A DNA stretch of 64,000 bases, taken from the NCBI GenBank assembly GCA_964016885.1, contig OZ024744.1:21196098-21260097 (forward strand), in the 5' to 3' direction. Position 1 is the first letter of the stretch. Each line of letters begins with the position of its first letter. Below, piece after piece: positions 13,680-27,800 of the stretch. A model generated the notes under the pieces. The model saw only the letters and a list, made by a program, of their open reading frames with translations. It searched no databases and had not been told where the DNA came from. This DNA comes from Eledone cirrhosa. Taxonomy: Eukaryota > Mollusca > Cephalopoda > Octopoda > Eledonidae. Both the position numbers and the translations under genes were made by a program.

Positions 13680-16600
13680 ACTTGTTCTAACAACAGTTCA
13701 GCCTCAAGAACTGACTCGTTTTAAAACAGTTGAATCGTTAGATCTGACTCGTTTTATCAACAGTTGAATCTTAAAATAAAACTCGTTTTAACAATAGTTG
13801 AATCTCAAGAACTGACTCGTTTTAGCAACAGTTGAATCTTAATAACTGACTCGTTTTAACAACAGTTGAATCTTAAGATAAAACTCGTTTTAACAACTGT
13901 TGAATCTTAAGAACTGTCATTTTAACAACAGTTGAATCTTCAAATAAAACTCGTTTTAACAACAGTTGAATCTTAAGAACTGACTCGTTTTAACAACAGT
14001 TGAATGTTAAGATAAAACTCGTTTTAACAATAGTTGAATCTTAAGAACTGACTCGTTTTAACAACAGTTGAATCTTAAGATAAAACTCGTTTTAACAACA
14101 GTTGAATCTTAAGAAATGACTCGTTTTAACAACAGCTGAATCTTAAGATAAAACTCGTTTTAACAACAGTTCAAACTTAAGAAATCACTCGTTTTAACAA
14201 AAGTTGAATATTATGAACTCACTCATTTTAACAACAGTTGAATCTTAAGATAACATTCGTTATAACAACAGTTGAATCTTAAGAACTGATTCGTTTTAAC
14301 AACAGTTGAATCTTAAGATAAAACTCGTTTTAACAACAGTTGAATCTTAAGAACGGACTCGTTTTAACAACAGCTGAATCTTAAGATAAAACTCGTTTTA
14401 ACAACAGTTGAATCTTAAGAACTGATTCGTTTTAACAACAGTTCAAACTTAAGAACTGATTCGTTTTAACAACAGTTGAATCTTATGAACTGACTTATTT
14501 TAACAACAGTTGAATCTTAAGATAACATTCGTTTTAACAACAGTTGAATCTTAAGAACTGACTCGTTTTAACAACAGTTGAATCTTAAGATAAAACTCGT
14601 TTTAACAACAGTTGAATCTCAAGAACTGACTCGTTTTAACGACAGCTGAATCTTAAGATAAATCTCGTTTTAACAACAGTTGAATCTTAAAGATAAAACT
14701 CGCTTTAACAATAGTTGAATCTTAAGAACTGACTCGTTTTAACAACAGTTGAATCTTAAGACAAAACCCGTTTTAACAACAGTTGAATATTAAGAACTGT
14801 CTCGTTTTAACAACAGTTGAATCTTAAGATAACACTCGTTTTAACAACAGTTGAATCTTAAGAACTGACTCGTTTCATCAACAGTTCAACCTTAAGAACT
14901 GACTCGTTTTAACAACAGTTGAATCTTCAAATAAAACTCGTTTTAACAACAGTTGAATCTTAAGAACTGACTCGTTTTAACAACAGTTGAATGTTAAGAT
15001 AAAACTCGTTTTAACAACAGTTGAATCTTAAGAACTGACTCGTTTTAACAACAGCTGAATCTTAAGATAAAACTCGTTTTAACAACAGTTGAATCTTTAG
15101 AACTGACTCGTTTTATCAACAGTTCAACCTTAAGAACTGACTCGTTTTAACAACAGTTGAATCTTCAAATAAAACTCGTTTTAACAACAGTTGAATCTTA
15201 AGAACTGACTCGTTTTAACAACAGTTGAATGTTAAGATAAAACTCGTTTTAACAACAGTTGAATCTTAAGAACTGACTCGTTTTAACAACAGCTGAATCT
15301 TAAGATAAAACTCGTTTTAACAACAGTTGAATCTTAAGAACTGACTCGTTTTAACATCAGTTCAACCTTAAGAGCTGACTCGTTTAACAACAGTTGAATC
15401 TTCAAATAAAACTCTTTAAACAACAGTTGAATCTTAAGAACTGACTCGTTTTAACATCAGTTCAACCTTTAGAGCTGAATCGTTTAACAACAGTTGAATC
15501 TTCAAATAAAACTCTTTAAACAACAGTTGAATCTTAAGAACTGACTCGTGTTAACAACAGTTGAATCTTAAGAACTGACTCGTGTTAACAACAGTTGAAT
15601 CTTAAGATAAAACTAGTTTTAACAACAGTTCAACCTTAAGAACTGACTCGTTTTAACAACAGTTGAATCTTAAGAACTGACTCGTTTTAACAACAGTTGA
15701 ATCTTAAGATAAAACTCGTTTTAACAACAGTTGAATCTTAAGAACTGACTCGTTTTAACATCAGTTCAACCTTAAGAGCTGACTCGTTTAACAACAGTTG
15801 AATCTTCAAATAAAACTCTTTTAACAACAGTTGAATCTTAAGAACTGACTCGTGTTAACAACAGTTGAATCTTAAGATAAAACTAGTTTTAACAACAGTT
15901 CAACCTTAAGAACTGACTCGTTTTAACAACAGTTGAATCTTCAAATAAAACTCGTTTTAACAACAGTTGAATCTTAAGAACTGACTCGTTTTAACAACAG
16001 TTGAATGTTAAGATAAAACTCGTTTTAACAACAGTTGAATCTTAAGAACTGACTCGTTTAACAACAGCTGAATCTTAAGATAAAACTCGTTTTAACAACA
16101 GTTCAAACTTAAGAAATGTCTCGTTTTAACAACTGTTGAATCTTATGAACTGACACATTTTAACAACAGTTGAATCTTAAGATAACATTCGTTTTAACAA
16201 CAGTTGAATCTTAAGAACTGATTCGTTTTAACAACAGTTGAATGTTAAGATAAAACTCGTTTTAACAACAGTTGAATCTTAAGAACTGACTCGTGTTAAC
16301 AACAGTTGAATCTTAAGATAAAACTAGTTTTAACAACAGTTCAACCTTAAGAACTGACTCGTTTTAACAACAGTTGAATCTTAAGAACTGACTCGTTTTA
16401 ACAACAGTTGAATCCTAAGAACTGACTCGTTTTAACAACAGCTGATTCTTAAGATAAAACTCGTTTTAACAACAGTTGAATCTTAAGAACTGACTCGTTT
16501 TAACAACAGTTGAATCTTAAGATAAAACTCGTTTTAACAACAGTTGAATCTTAAGAACTGACTCGTTTTAACAACAGTTGAATCATCAAATCAAACTCGT

Positions 16601-18914
16601 TTTAACAACAGTTGAATCTTAAGAACTGACTCATTTTAGCAACAGTTGAATCTTAAGATAAAACTAGTTTTAACAACAGTTCAACCTTAAGAACTGACTC
16701 GTTTTAACAACAGTTGTATCTTCAAATAAAACTCGTTTTAACAACAGTTGAATCTTAAGAACTGACTCGGTTTAACAACAGTTGAATGTTAAGATAAAAC
16801 TCGTTTTAACAACAGTTGAATCTTAAGAACTGACTCGTTTAACAACAGCTGAATCTTAAGATAAAACTCGTTTTAACAACAGTTCAAACTTAAGAAATGT
16901 CTCGTTTTAACAACTGTTGAATCTTATGAACTGACACATTTTAACAACAGATGAATCTTAAGATAACATTCGTTTTAACAACAGTTGAATCTTAAGAACT
17001 GATTCGTTTTAACAACAGTTGAATCTTAAGATGAAACTCGTTTTAACAAAAGTTGAATCTTAACAACTGAATCGTTTTAACAACAGTTCAACCTTAAGAA
17101 CTGACTCGTTTTAACAACAATTGAATCTTCAAATAAAACTCGATTTAACAACAGTTGAATCTTAAGAACTGACTCGTTTTAACAAGAGTTGAATCTTAAG
17201 AACTGACTCGTTTTAACAACAGTTAAATCTTAATAACTGACTCGTTTTAACAACAGTTGAATGTTAAGTTAAAACTCGTTTTAACAATAGTTGAATCTTA
17301 AGAACTGACTCGTTTTAACAACAGTTGAATCTTATGAACTGACTCATTTTAGCAACAGTTGAATCTTAAGATAACATTCGTTTTAACAACAGTTGAATCT
17401 TAAGATAAAACTCGTTTTAACAACAGTTGAATCTTAAGAACTGACTCGTTTCATCAACAGATCAACCTTAAGAACTGACTCGTTTTAACAACAGTTGAAT
17501 CTTCAAATAAAACTCGTTTTAACAACAATTGAATCATAAGAACTGACTCGTTTTAACAACAGTTGAATCTTAAGAACTGATTCGTTTTAACAACAGTTGA
17601 ATCTTAAGATAAAACTCGTTTTAACAACAGTTGAATCTTAAGAACTGATTCGTTTTAACAACAGTTCAAACTTAAGAACTGACTCGTTTTAACAACAGTT
17701 GAATCTTATGAACTGACTCATTTTAACAACAGTTGAATCTTAAGATAACATTCGTTTTAACAACAGTTGAATCTTAAGAACTGACTCGTTTTAACAACAG
17801 TTGAATCTTAAAGATAAAACTCGTTTCGACAACAGTTGAATCTTAAGAACTGACTCGTTTTAACAACAGCTGAATCTTAAGATAAAACTCGTTCTAACAA
17901 CAGTTGAATCTTAAGATAAAACTCGTTTTAACAACAGTTCAAACTTAAGAAATGACTCGTTTTAACAACAGTTGAATCTTATGAACTGACTCATTTTAAC
18001 AACAGTTGAATCTTAAAAACTGATTCGTTTTAACAACAGTTGAATCTTAAGATAAAACTCGTTTTAACAACAGTTGAATCTTAAGAACTGACTCGTTTTA
18101 ACAACAGCTGAATCTTCAGATAAAACTCGTTTTAACAACAGTTGAATCTTAAGAACTGACTCGTTTTAACAACAGCTGAATCTTAAGATAAAACTCGTTT
18201 TAACAACAGTTGAATCTTAGGATAAAACTCGTTTTAACAACAGTTGAATCTTAAGAACTGACTCGTTTTAACAACAGTTGAATCTTAAGATAAAACTCGT
18301 TTTAACAACAGTTGAATCTTATGAGCTAACTCATTTTAACAACAGTTGAATCTTAAGTTAAGACTCGTTTTAACAACAGTTGAATCTTAAGAACTGACTC
18401 GTTTTAACAACAGCTGAATCTTAAGATAAAACTCGTTTTAACAACAGGTGAATCTTAAGAACTGACTCGTTTTAACAACAGCTGAATCTTAAGATTAAAC
18501 TCGTTTTAACAACAGTTGAATCTTAAGATAAAACTCGTTTTAACAACAGTTGAAACTTAAGTACTGACTTGTTTTAACAGCAGTTGAATCTTAAGATAAA
18601 ACTCGTTTTAACAACAGTTGAATCTTATGAGCTAACTCATTTTAACAACAGTTGAATCTTAAGTTAAGACTCGTTTTAACAACAGTTGAATCTTAAGAAC
18701 TGACTCGTTTTAACGACAGCTGAATCTTAAGATAAAACTTGTTTTAACAACAGTTGAATCTTAAAGATAAAACTCGCTTTAACAACAGTTGAATCTTAAG
18801 AACTGACTCGTTTTAACAACAGTTGAATCTTAAGACAAAACCCGTTTTAACAACAGTTGAATCTTAAGAACTGTCTCGTTTTAACAACAGTTGAATCCTA
18901 AGATAAACCTCGTT
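13680..18914. repeat. HOR alpha copy 5, headless and enlarged (about 5.2 kb)
   Basis: Lacks the AACAGATTAATC head and enters the alpha order directly at GACTTGTTCTAAC, joined to a type A monomer preceded by the rare variant AACAAGAGTTG. The first part lies 3357 bp from the matching part of copy 4. Two GAAATGTCTCG markers (16113 and 16894, 781 bp apart) show the same kind of internal duplication as copy 4. At over 5 kb it is the longest alpha unit in the window. Confidence 0.75.
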
Positions 18915-21900
18915 TTAACAACAGATTAATCTTAAGAACTGACTCGTTTTAACAACAGTTGAATCTTAAGACAAAACTCGTTTTAACAACAGTTGAATCT
19001 TAAGAACTGACTTGTTCTAACAACAGTTCAGCCTCAAGAACTGACTCGTTTTAAAACAGTTGAATCGTTAGATCTGACTCGTTTTAACAACAGTTGAATC
19101 TTAAAATAAAACTCGTTTTAACAATAGTTGAATCTCAAGAACTGACTCGTTTTAGCAACAGTTGAATCTTAATAACTGACTCGTTTTAACAACAGTTGAA
19201 TGTTAAGATAAAACTCGTTTTAACAATAGTTGAATCTTAAGAAATGATTCGTTTTAACAACAGTTGAATCTTAAGATAAAACTCGTTTTAACAACTGTTG
19301 AATCTTAAGAACTGACTCGTTTTAACAACAATTGAATCTTCAAATAAAACTCGTTTTAACAACAGTTGAATCTTAAGAACTGACTCGTTTTAACAACAGT
19401 TGAATGTTAAGATAAAACTCGTTTTAACAATAGTTGAATCTTAAGAACTGACTCGTTTTAACAACAGTTGAATCTTAAGATAAAACTCGTTTTAACAACA
19501 GTTGAATCTTAAGAAATGACTCGTTTTAACAACAGCTGAATCTTAAGATAAAACTCGTTTTAACAACAGTTCAAACTTAAGAAATGACTCGTTTTAACAA
19601 AAGTTGAATATTATGAACTCACTCATTTTAACAACAGTTGAATCTTAAGATAACATTCGTTTTAACAACAGTTGAATCTTAAGAACTGATTCGTTTTAAC
19701 AACAGTTGAATCTTAAGATAAAACTCGTTTTAACAACAGTTGAATCTTAAGAACGGACTCCTTTTAACAACAGCTGAATCTTAAGATAAAACTCGTTTTA
19801 ACAACAGTTGAATCTTCAGAACTGATTCGTTTTAACAACAGTTCAAACTTAAGAACTGATTCGTTTTAACAACAGTTGAATCTTATGAACTGACTCATTT
19901 TAACAACAGTTGAATCTTAAGATAACATTCGTTTTAACAACAGTTGAATATTAAGAACTGTCTCGTTTTAACAAAAGTTGAATGTTAAGATAAAACTCGT
20001 TTTAACAATAGTTGTATCTTAAGAACTGACTCGTTTTAACAACAGTTGAATCTTAAGATAAATCTCGTTTTAACAACAGTTGAATCTTAAGAACTGACTC
20101 GTTTCATCAACAGTTCAACCTTAAGAACTGACTCGTTTTAACAACAGTTGAATCTTCCAATAAAACTCGTTTTAACAACAGTTGAATCTTAAGAACTGAC
20201 TCGTATTAACAACAGTTGAATGTTAAGATAAAACTCGTTTTAACAACAGTTGAATCTTAAGAACTGACTCGTTTTAACAACAGCTGAATCTTAAGATAAA
20301 ACTCGTTTTAACAACAGTTGAATCCTAAGAACTGACTCGTTTTAACATCAGTTCAACCTTAAGAGCTGACTCGTTTAACAACAGTTGAATCTTCAAATGA
20401 AACTCTTTAAACAACAGTTGAATCTTAAGAACTGACTCGTGTTAACAACAGTTGAATCTTAAGATAAAACTAGTTTTAACAACAGTTCAACCTTAAGAAC
20501 TGACTCGTTTTAACAACAGTTGAATCTTAACAACTGACTCGTTTTATCAACAGTTGAATGTTAAGATAAAACTCGTTTTAACAACAGTTGAATCCTAAGA
20601 ACTGACTCGTTTTAACAACAGCTGATTCTTAAGATAAAACTCGTTTTAACAACAGTTGAATCTTAAGAACTGACTCGTTTAAACAACAGTTGAATCTTAA
20701 GATAAAACTCGTTTTAACAACAGTTGAATCTTAAGAACTGACTCGTTTTATCAACAGTTCAACCTTAAGAACTGACTCGTTTTAACAAGAGTTGAATCAT
20801 CAAATCAAACTCGTTTTAACAACAGTTGAATCTTAAGAACTGACTCGTTTTAACATCAGTTCAACCTTAAGAGCTGACTCGTTTAACAACAGTTGAATCT
20901 TCAAATAAAACTCTTTTAACAACAGTTGAATCTTAAGAACTGACTCGTGTTAACAACAGTTGAATCTTAAGATAAAACTAGTTTTAACAACAGTTCAACC
21001 TTAAGAACTGACTCGTTTTAACAACAGTTGAATCTTAAGAACTGACTCGTTTTAACAACAGTTGAATGTTAAGATAAAACTCGTTTTAACAACAGTTGAA
21101 TCTTAAGAACTGACTCGTTTAACATCAGCTGAATCTTAAGATAAAACTCGTTTTAACAACAGTTCAAACTTAAGAAATGTCTCGTTTTAACAACTGTTGA
21201 ATCTTATGAACTGACACATTTTAACAACAGTTGAATCTTAAGATAACATTCGTTTTAACAACAGTTGAATCTTAAGAACTGATTCGTTTTAACAACAGTT
21301 GAATCTTAAGATGAAACTCGTTTTAACAACAGTTGAATCTTAAGAACTGACTCGTTTTAACAACAGCTGATTCTTAAGAGAAAACTCGTTTTAACAATAG
21401 TTGAATCTTAACAACTGACTCGTTTTAACAACAGTTCAACCTTAAGAACTGACTCGTTTTAACAACAGTTGAATCTTCAAATAAAACTCGATTTAACAAC
21501 AGTTGAATCTTAAGAACTGACTCGTTTTAACAACAGTTGAATCTTAAGAACTGACTCGTTTTAACAAGAGTTAAATCTTAATAACTGACTCGTTTTAACA
21601 ACAGTTGAATGTTAAGTTAAACCTCGTTTTAACAATAGTTGAATCTTAAGAACTGACTCGTTTTAACAACAGTTGAATCTTATGAACTGACTCATTTTAG
21701 CAACAGTTGAATCTTAAGATAACATTCGTTTTAACTACAGTTGAATCTTAAGATAAAACTCGTTTTAACAACAGTTGAATCTTAAGAACTGACTCGTTTC
21801 ATCAACAGATCAACCTTAAGAACTGACTCGTTTTAACAACAGTTGAATCTTCAAATAAAACTCGTTTTAACAACAATTGAATCTTAAGAACTGACTCGTT

Positions 21901-22275
21901 TTAACAACAGTTGAATCTTAAGAACTGACTCCTTTTAACAACAGTTGAATCTTAAGATAAAACTCGTTTTAACAACAGTTGAATCTTATGAGCTAACTCA
22001 TTTTAACAACAGTTGAATCTTAAGTTAAGACTCGTTTTAACAACAGTTGAATCTTAAGAACTGACTCGTTTTAACAACAGCTGAATCTTAAGATAAAACT
22101 TGTTTTAACAACAGTTGAATCTTAAAGATAAAACTCGCTTTAACAACAGTTGAATCTTAAGAACTGACTCGTTTTAACAACAGTTGAATCTTAACACAAA
22201 ACCCGTTTTAACAACAGTTGAATCTTAAGAACTGTCTCATTTTAACAACAGTTGAATCTTAAGATAAACCTCGTT
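18915..22275. repeat. HOR alpha copy 6 (3361 bp)
   Basis: Starts with the AACAGATTAATC head and follows the alpha order with the GAATCTCAAG form of the fifth marker, rather than GAAACTCAAG as in copies 1 and 2. Its second half, from about 20640, is the left arm of the 2207-bp tandem duplication. Small private changes include CTTAACACAAAACCCG near 22192 and GACTCCTTTTAAC near 21928. Confidence 0.82.
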
Positions 22276-24780
22276 TTAACAACAGATTAATCTTAAGAAC
22301 TGACTCGTTTTAACAACAGTTGAATCTTAAGACAAAACTCGTTTTAACAACAGTTGAATCTTAAGAACTGACTTGTTCTAACAACAGTTCAGCCTCAAGA
22401 ACTGACTCGTTTTAAAACAGTTGAATCGTTAGATCTGACTCGTTTTAACAACAGTTGAATCTTAAAATAAAACTCGTTTTAACAATAGTTGAATCTCAAG
22501 AACTGACTCGTTTTAGCAACAGTTGAATCTTAATAACTGACTCGTTTTAACAACAGTTGAATGTTAAGATAAAACTCGTTTTAACAATAGTTGAATCTTA
22601 AGAACTAACTCGTTTTAACAACAGTTGAATCTTAAGATAAAACTCGTTTTAACAACTGTTGAATCTTAAGAACTGACTCGTTTTAACAACAGTTGAATCT
22701 TCAAATAAAACTCGTTTTAACAACAGTTGAATCTTAAGAACTGACTCGTTTTAACAACAGTTGAATGTTAAGATAAAACTCGTTTCAACAATAGTTGAAT
22801 CTTAAGAACTGACTCGTTTTAACAACAGTTGAATCTTAAGATAAAACTCGTTTTAACAACAGTTGAATCTTAAGAACTGACTCGTTTAAACAACAGTTGA
22901 ATCTTAAGATAAAACTCGTTTTAACAACAGTTGAATCTTAAGAACTGACTCGTTTTATCAACAGTTCAACCTTAAGAACTGACTCGTTTTAACAACAGTT
23001 GAATCATCAAATCAAACTCGTTTTAACAACAGTTGAATCTTAAGAACTGACTCGTTTTAACATCAGTTCAACCTTAAGAGCTGACTCGTTTAACAACAGT
23101 TGAATCTTCAAATAAAACTCTTTTAACAACAGTTGAATCTTAAGAACTGACTCGTGTTAACAACAGTTGAATCTTCAGATAAAACTAGTTTTAACAACAG
23201 TTCAACCTTAAGAACTGACTCGTTTTAACAACAGTTGAATCTTAAGAACTGACTCGTTTTAACAACAGTTGAATGTTAAGATAAAACTCGTTTTAACAAC
23301 AGTTGAATCTTAAGAACTGACTCGTTTAACATCAGCTGAATCTTAAGATAAAACTCGTTTTAACAACAGTTCAAACTTAAGAAATGTCTCGTTTTAACAA
23401 CTGTTGAATCTTATGAACTGACACATTTTAACAACAGTTGAATCTTAAGATAACATTCGTTTTAACAACAGTTGAATCTTAAGAACTGATTCGTTTTAAC
23501 AACAGTTGAATCTTAAGATGAAACTCGTTTTAACAACAGTTGAATCTTAAGAACTGACTCGTTTTAACAACAGCTGATTCTTAAGAGAAAACTCGTTTTA
23601 ACAATAGTTGAATCTTAACAACTGACTCGTTTTAACAACAGTTCAACCTTAAGAACTGACTCGTTTTAACAACAGTTGAATCTTCAAATAAAACTCGATT
23701 TAACAACAGTTGAATCTTAAGAACTGACTCGTTTTAACAACAGTTGAATCTTAAGAACTGACTCGTTTTAACAACAGTTAAATCTTAATAACTGACTCGT
23801 TTTAACAACAGTTGAATGTTAAGTTAAACCTCGTTTTAACAATAGTTGAATCTTAAGAACTGACTCGTTTTAACAACAGTTGAATCTTATGAACTGACTC
23901 ATTTTAGCAACAGTTGAATCTTAAGATAACATTCGTTTTAACTACAGTTGAATCTTAAGATAAAACTCGTTTTAACAACAGTTGAATCTTAAGAACTGAC
24001 TCGTTTCATCAACAGATCAACCTTAAGAACTGACTCGTTTTAACAACAGTTGAATCTTCAAATAAAACTCGTTTTAACAACAATTGAATCTTAAGAACTG
24101 ACTCGTTTTAACAACAGTTGAATCTTAAGAACTGACTCGTTTTAACAACAGTTGAATCTTAAGATAAAACTCGTTTTAACAACAGTTGAATCTTATGAGC
24201 TAACTCATTTTAACAACAGTTGAATCTTAAGTTAAGACTCGTTTTAACAACAGATGAATCTTAAGAACTGACTCGTTTTAACGACAGCTGAATCTTAAGA
24301 TAAAACTTGTTTTAACAACAGTTGAATCTTAAAGATAAAACTCGCTTTAACAACAGTTGAATCTTAAGAACTGACTCGTTTTAACAACAGTTGAATCTTA
24401 AGACAAAACCCGTTTTAACAACAGTTGAATCTTAAGAACTGTCTCGTTTTAACAACAGTTGAATCTTAAGATAAACCTCGTTTTAACAACAGATTAATCT
24501 TAAGAACTGACTCGTTTTAACAACAGTTGAATCTTAAGACAAAACTCGTTTTAACAACAGTTGAATCTTAAGAACTGACTTGTTCTAACAACAGTTCAGC
24601 CTCAAGAACTGACTCGTTTTAAAACAGTTGAATCGTTAGATCTGACTCGTTTTAACAACAGTTGAATCTTAAAATAAAACTCGTTTTAACAATAGTTGAA
24701 TCTCAAGAACTGACTCGTTTTAGCAACAGTTGAATCTTAATAACTGACTCGTTTTAACAACAGTTGAATGTTAAGATAAA
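20640..24780. repeat. Tandem duplication with 2207-bp period
   Basis: Three rare variants recur with the same spacing: GTTTAAACAAC (20677 and 22884), TTAACTACAG (21731 and 23938) and the alpha head AACAGATTAATC (22276 and 24483). All are 2207 bp apart. The arms differ at a few bases (for example AACAAGAGTTAAATC against AACAACAGTTAAATC, and AACGACAGCTG against AACAACAGCTG). Homology fades at both outer edges, so the stated limits are accurate only to a few monomers. The arrangement is the expected product of unequal exchange between neighbouring alpha copies. Confidence 0.85.
22276..24482. repeat. HOR alpha copy 7 (2207 bp)
   Basis: The alpha copy bounded by the two heads at 22276 and 24483. 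It is shorter than its neighbours because its right part is the second arm of the 2207-bp duplication: at about 22884 it jumps into the later part of the alpha order (GTTTAAACAAC marker), skipping the middle segments seen in full-length copies such as 53622-57395. Confidence 0.82.
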
Positions 24781-24800
24781 ACTCGTTTTAACAACTGTTG
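24483..24800. repeat. HOR alpha copy 8, truncated head
   Basis: Only the first nine or so monomers of the alpha order are present: AACAGATTAATC, GACTTGTTCTAAC, GTTTTAAAACAG, TTTTAGCAAC, CTTAATAACTG, GAATGTTAAG and AACAACTGTTG. The series then gives way to plain A, B and B' monomers. This is the right edge of the first alpha domain. The exact break cannot be placed by eye. Confidence 0.7.
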
Positions 24801-27800
24801 AATCTTAAGAACTGACTCATTTTAACAACAGTTGAATCTTCAAATAAAACTCGTTTTAACAACAGTTGAATCTTAAGAACTGACTCGTTTTAACAACAGT
24901 TGAATCTTCAAATAAAACTCGTTTTAACAACAGTTGAATCTTAAGAACTGACTCGTTTTAACAACAGTTGAATCTTAAGAACTGACTCGTTTTAACAACA
25001 GTTGAATCTTAAGAACTGACTCGTTTTAACAACAACTGAATCTTAAGATAAAACTCGTTTTAACAACAGTTGAATCTTAAGAACTGACTCGTTTTAACAT
25101 CAGTTCAACCTTAAGAACTGACTCGTTTTAACAACAGTGGAATCTTAAGAACTGACTCGTTTTAACAACAGCTGAATCTTAAGATAAAACTCGTTTTAAC
25201 AACAGTTGAATCTTAAGAACTGACTCGTTTTAACATCAGTTCAACCTTTAGAGCTGACTCGTTTAACAACAGTTGAATCTTCAAATAAAACTCGTTTTAA
25301 CAACAGTTGAATCTTAAGAACTGACTCGTTTGAAAAACAGCTGAATCTTAAGATATAACTCGTTTTAACAACAGTTGGATCTTAAGAACTGACTCGTTTT
25401 AACAACAGCTGAATCTTCAAATAAATCTCGTTTTAACAACAGTTGAATCTTAAGAACTGACTCGTTTTAACAACAGTTGAATCTTCAAATAAAACTCGAT
25501 TTAACAACAGTTGAATCTTAAGAACTGACTCGTTTTAACAACAGTTGAATCTTAAGATAAAACTCGTTTTAACAACAGTTGAATCTTAAGAACTGACTCA
25601 TTTTAACAACAGTTGAATCTTGAGATAAAACTCGTTTTAACAACAGTTGAATCTTAAGAACTGACTCTTTTTAACAACAGTTGAATGTTAAGATAAAACT
25701 CGTTTTAACAATAGTTGAATCTTAAGAACTGACTCGTTTTAACAACAGTTGAATCTTAAGATAAAACTCGTTTTAACAACAGTTGAATCTTAAGAACTGA
25801 CTCGATTTAACAACAGCTGAATCTTAAGATAAAACTCGTTTTAACAACAGTTGAATCTTAAGAACCGACTTGTTTTATCAACAGTTCAACCGTAAGAACT
25901 GACTCGTTTTAACAACAGTTGAATCTTCAAATAAAACTCGTTTTCACAACAGTTGAATCTTAAGAAATGACTCGTTTTAACAACAGTTGAATCTTAAGAT
26001 AAAACTCGTTTTAACAACAGTTGAATCTTAAGAACTGACTCGTTTTAACAACAGCTGAATCTTAAGATAAAACTCGTTTTAACAACAGTTGAATCTTAAG
26101 AACTGACTTGTTTTATCAACAGTTCAACCGTGAGAACTGACTCGTTTTAACAACAGTTGAATGTTCAAATAAAACTCGTTTTAACAACAGTTGAATCTTA
26201 AGAACTGACTCGTTTTAACAACAGTTGAATCTTAAGAACTGACTCGTTTTAACAACAGTTAAATCTTAATAACTGACTCGTTTTAACGACAGTTGAATGT
26301 TAATATAAAACTCGTTTTAACAATAGTTGAATCTTAAGAACTGACTCGTTTTAACAACAGTTGAATCTTAAGATAAAACTCGTTTTAACAACTGTTGAAT
26401 CTTAAGAACAGACTCGTTTTAACAACAGCTGAATCTTAAGATAAAACTCGTTTTAACAACAGTTAAATCTTAATAACTGACTCGTTTTAACAACAGTTGA
26501 ATGTTAAGATAAAACTCGTTTTAACAATAGTTGAATCTTAAGAACTGACTCGTTTTAACAACAGTTGAATGTTCAAATAAAACTCGTTTTAAGAGCAGTT
26601 GAATCTTAACAACTGACTCGTTTTAACAACAGTTCAACCTTAAGAACTGACTCGTTTGAACAACAATTGAATCTTCAAATAAAACTCGATTTAACAACAG
26701 TTGAATCTTAAGAACTGACTCGTTTTAACAACAGTTGTATCTTAAGAACTGACTCGTTTTAACAACAGTGAAATCTTAATAACTGACTCGTTTTAACGAC
26801 AGTTGAATGTTAAGTTAAAACTCGTTTTAACAATAGTTGAATCTTAAGAACTGACTCGTTTTAACAACAGTTGAATCTTATGAACTGACTCATTTTAGCA
26901 ACAGTTGAATCTTAAGATAACATTCGTTTTAACAACAGTTGAATCTTAAGATAAAACTCGTTTTAACAACAGTTGAATCTTAAGAACTGACTCGTTTCAT
27001 CAACAGATCAACCTTAAGAACTGACTCGTTTTAACAACAGTTGAATCTTCAAATAAAACTCGTTTTAACAACAATTGAATCTTAAGAACTGACTCGTTTT
27101 AACAACAGTTGAATCTTAAGAACTGACTCGTTTTAACAACAGTTGAATCTTAAGATGAAACTCGTTTTAACAACAGTTGAATCTTAAGAACTGACTCATT
27201 TTAACAACAGTTGAATCTTCAGATAAAACTCGTTTTAACAACAGTTGAATCTTAAGAACTGACTCGTTTTAACAACAGTTGAATGTTAAGATAAAACTCG
27301 TTTTAACAATAGTTGAATCTTAAGAACTGACTCGTTTTAACAACAGTTGAATCTTAAGATAAAACTCGTTTTAACATCTGTTGAATCTTAAGAACTGACT
27401 CGTTTTATCAACAGTTCAACCTTAAGAACTGACTCGTTTTAATAACAGTTGAATCATCAAATCAAACTCGTTCTAACAACAGTTGAATCTTAAGAACTGA
27501 CTCGTTTTAACAACAGTTGAATCTTAAGATAAAACTCGTTTTAACAACAGTTGAATCTTAAGAACTGACTCATTTTAACAACAGTTGAATCTTGAGATAA
27601 AACTCGTTTTAACAACAGTTGAATCTTAAGAACTGACTCGTTTTAACAACAGTTGAATGTTAAGATAAAACTAGTTTTAACAATAGTTGAATCTTAAGAA
27701 CTGACTCGTTTTAACAACAGTTGAATCTTAAGATAAAACTCGTTTTAACAACTGTTGAATCTTAAGAACTGACTCGTTTTAAAAACAGCTGAATCTTAAG

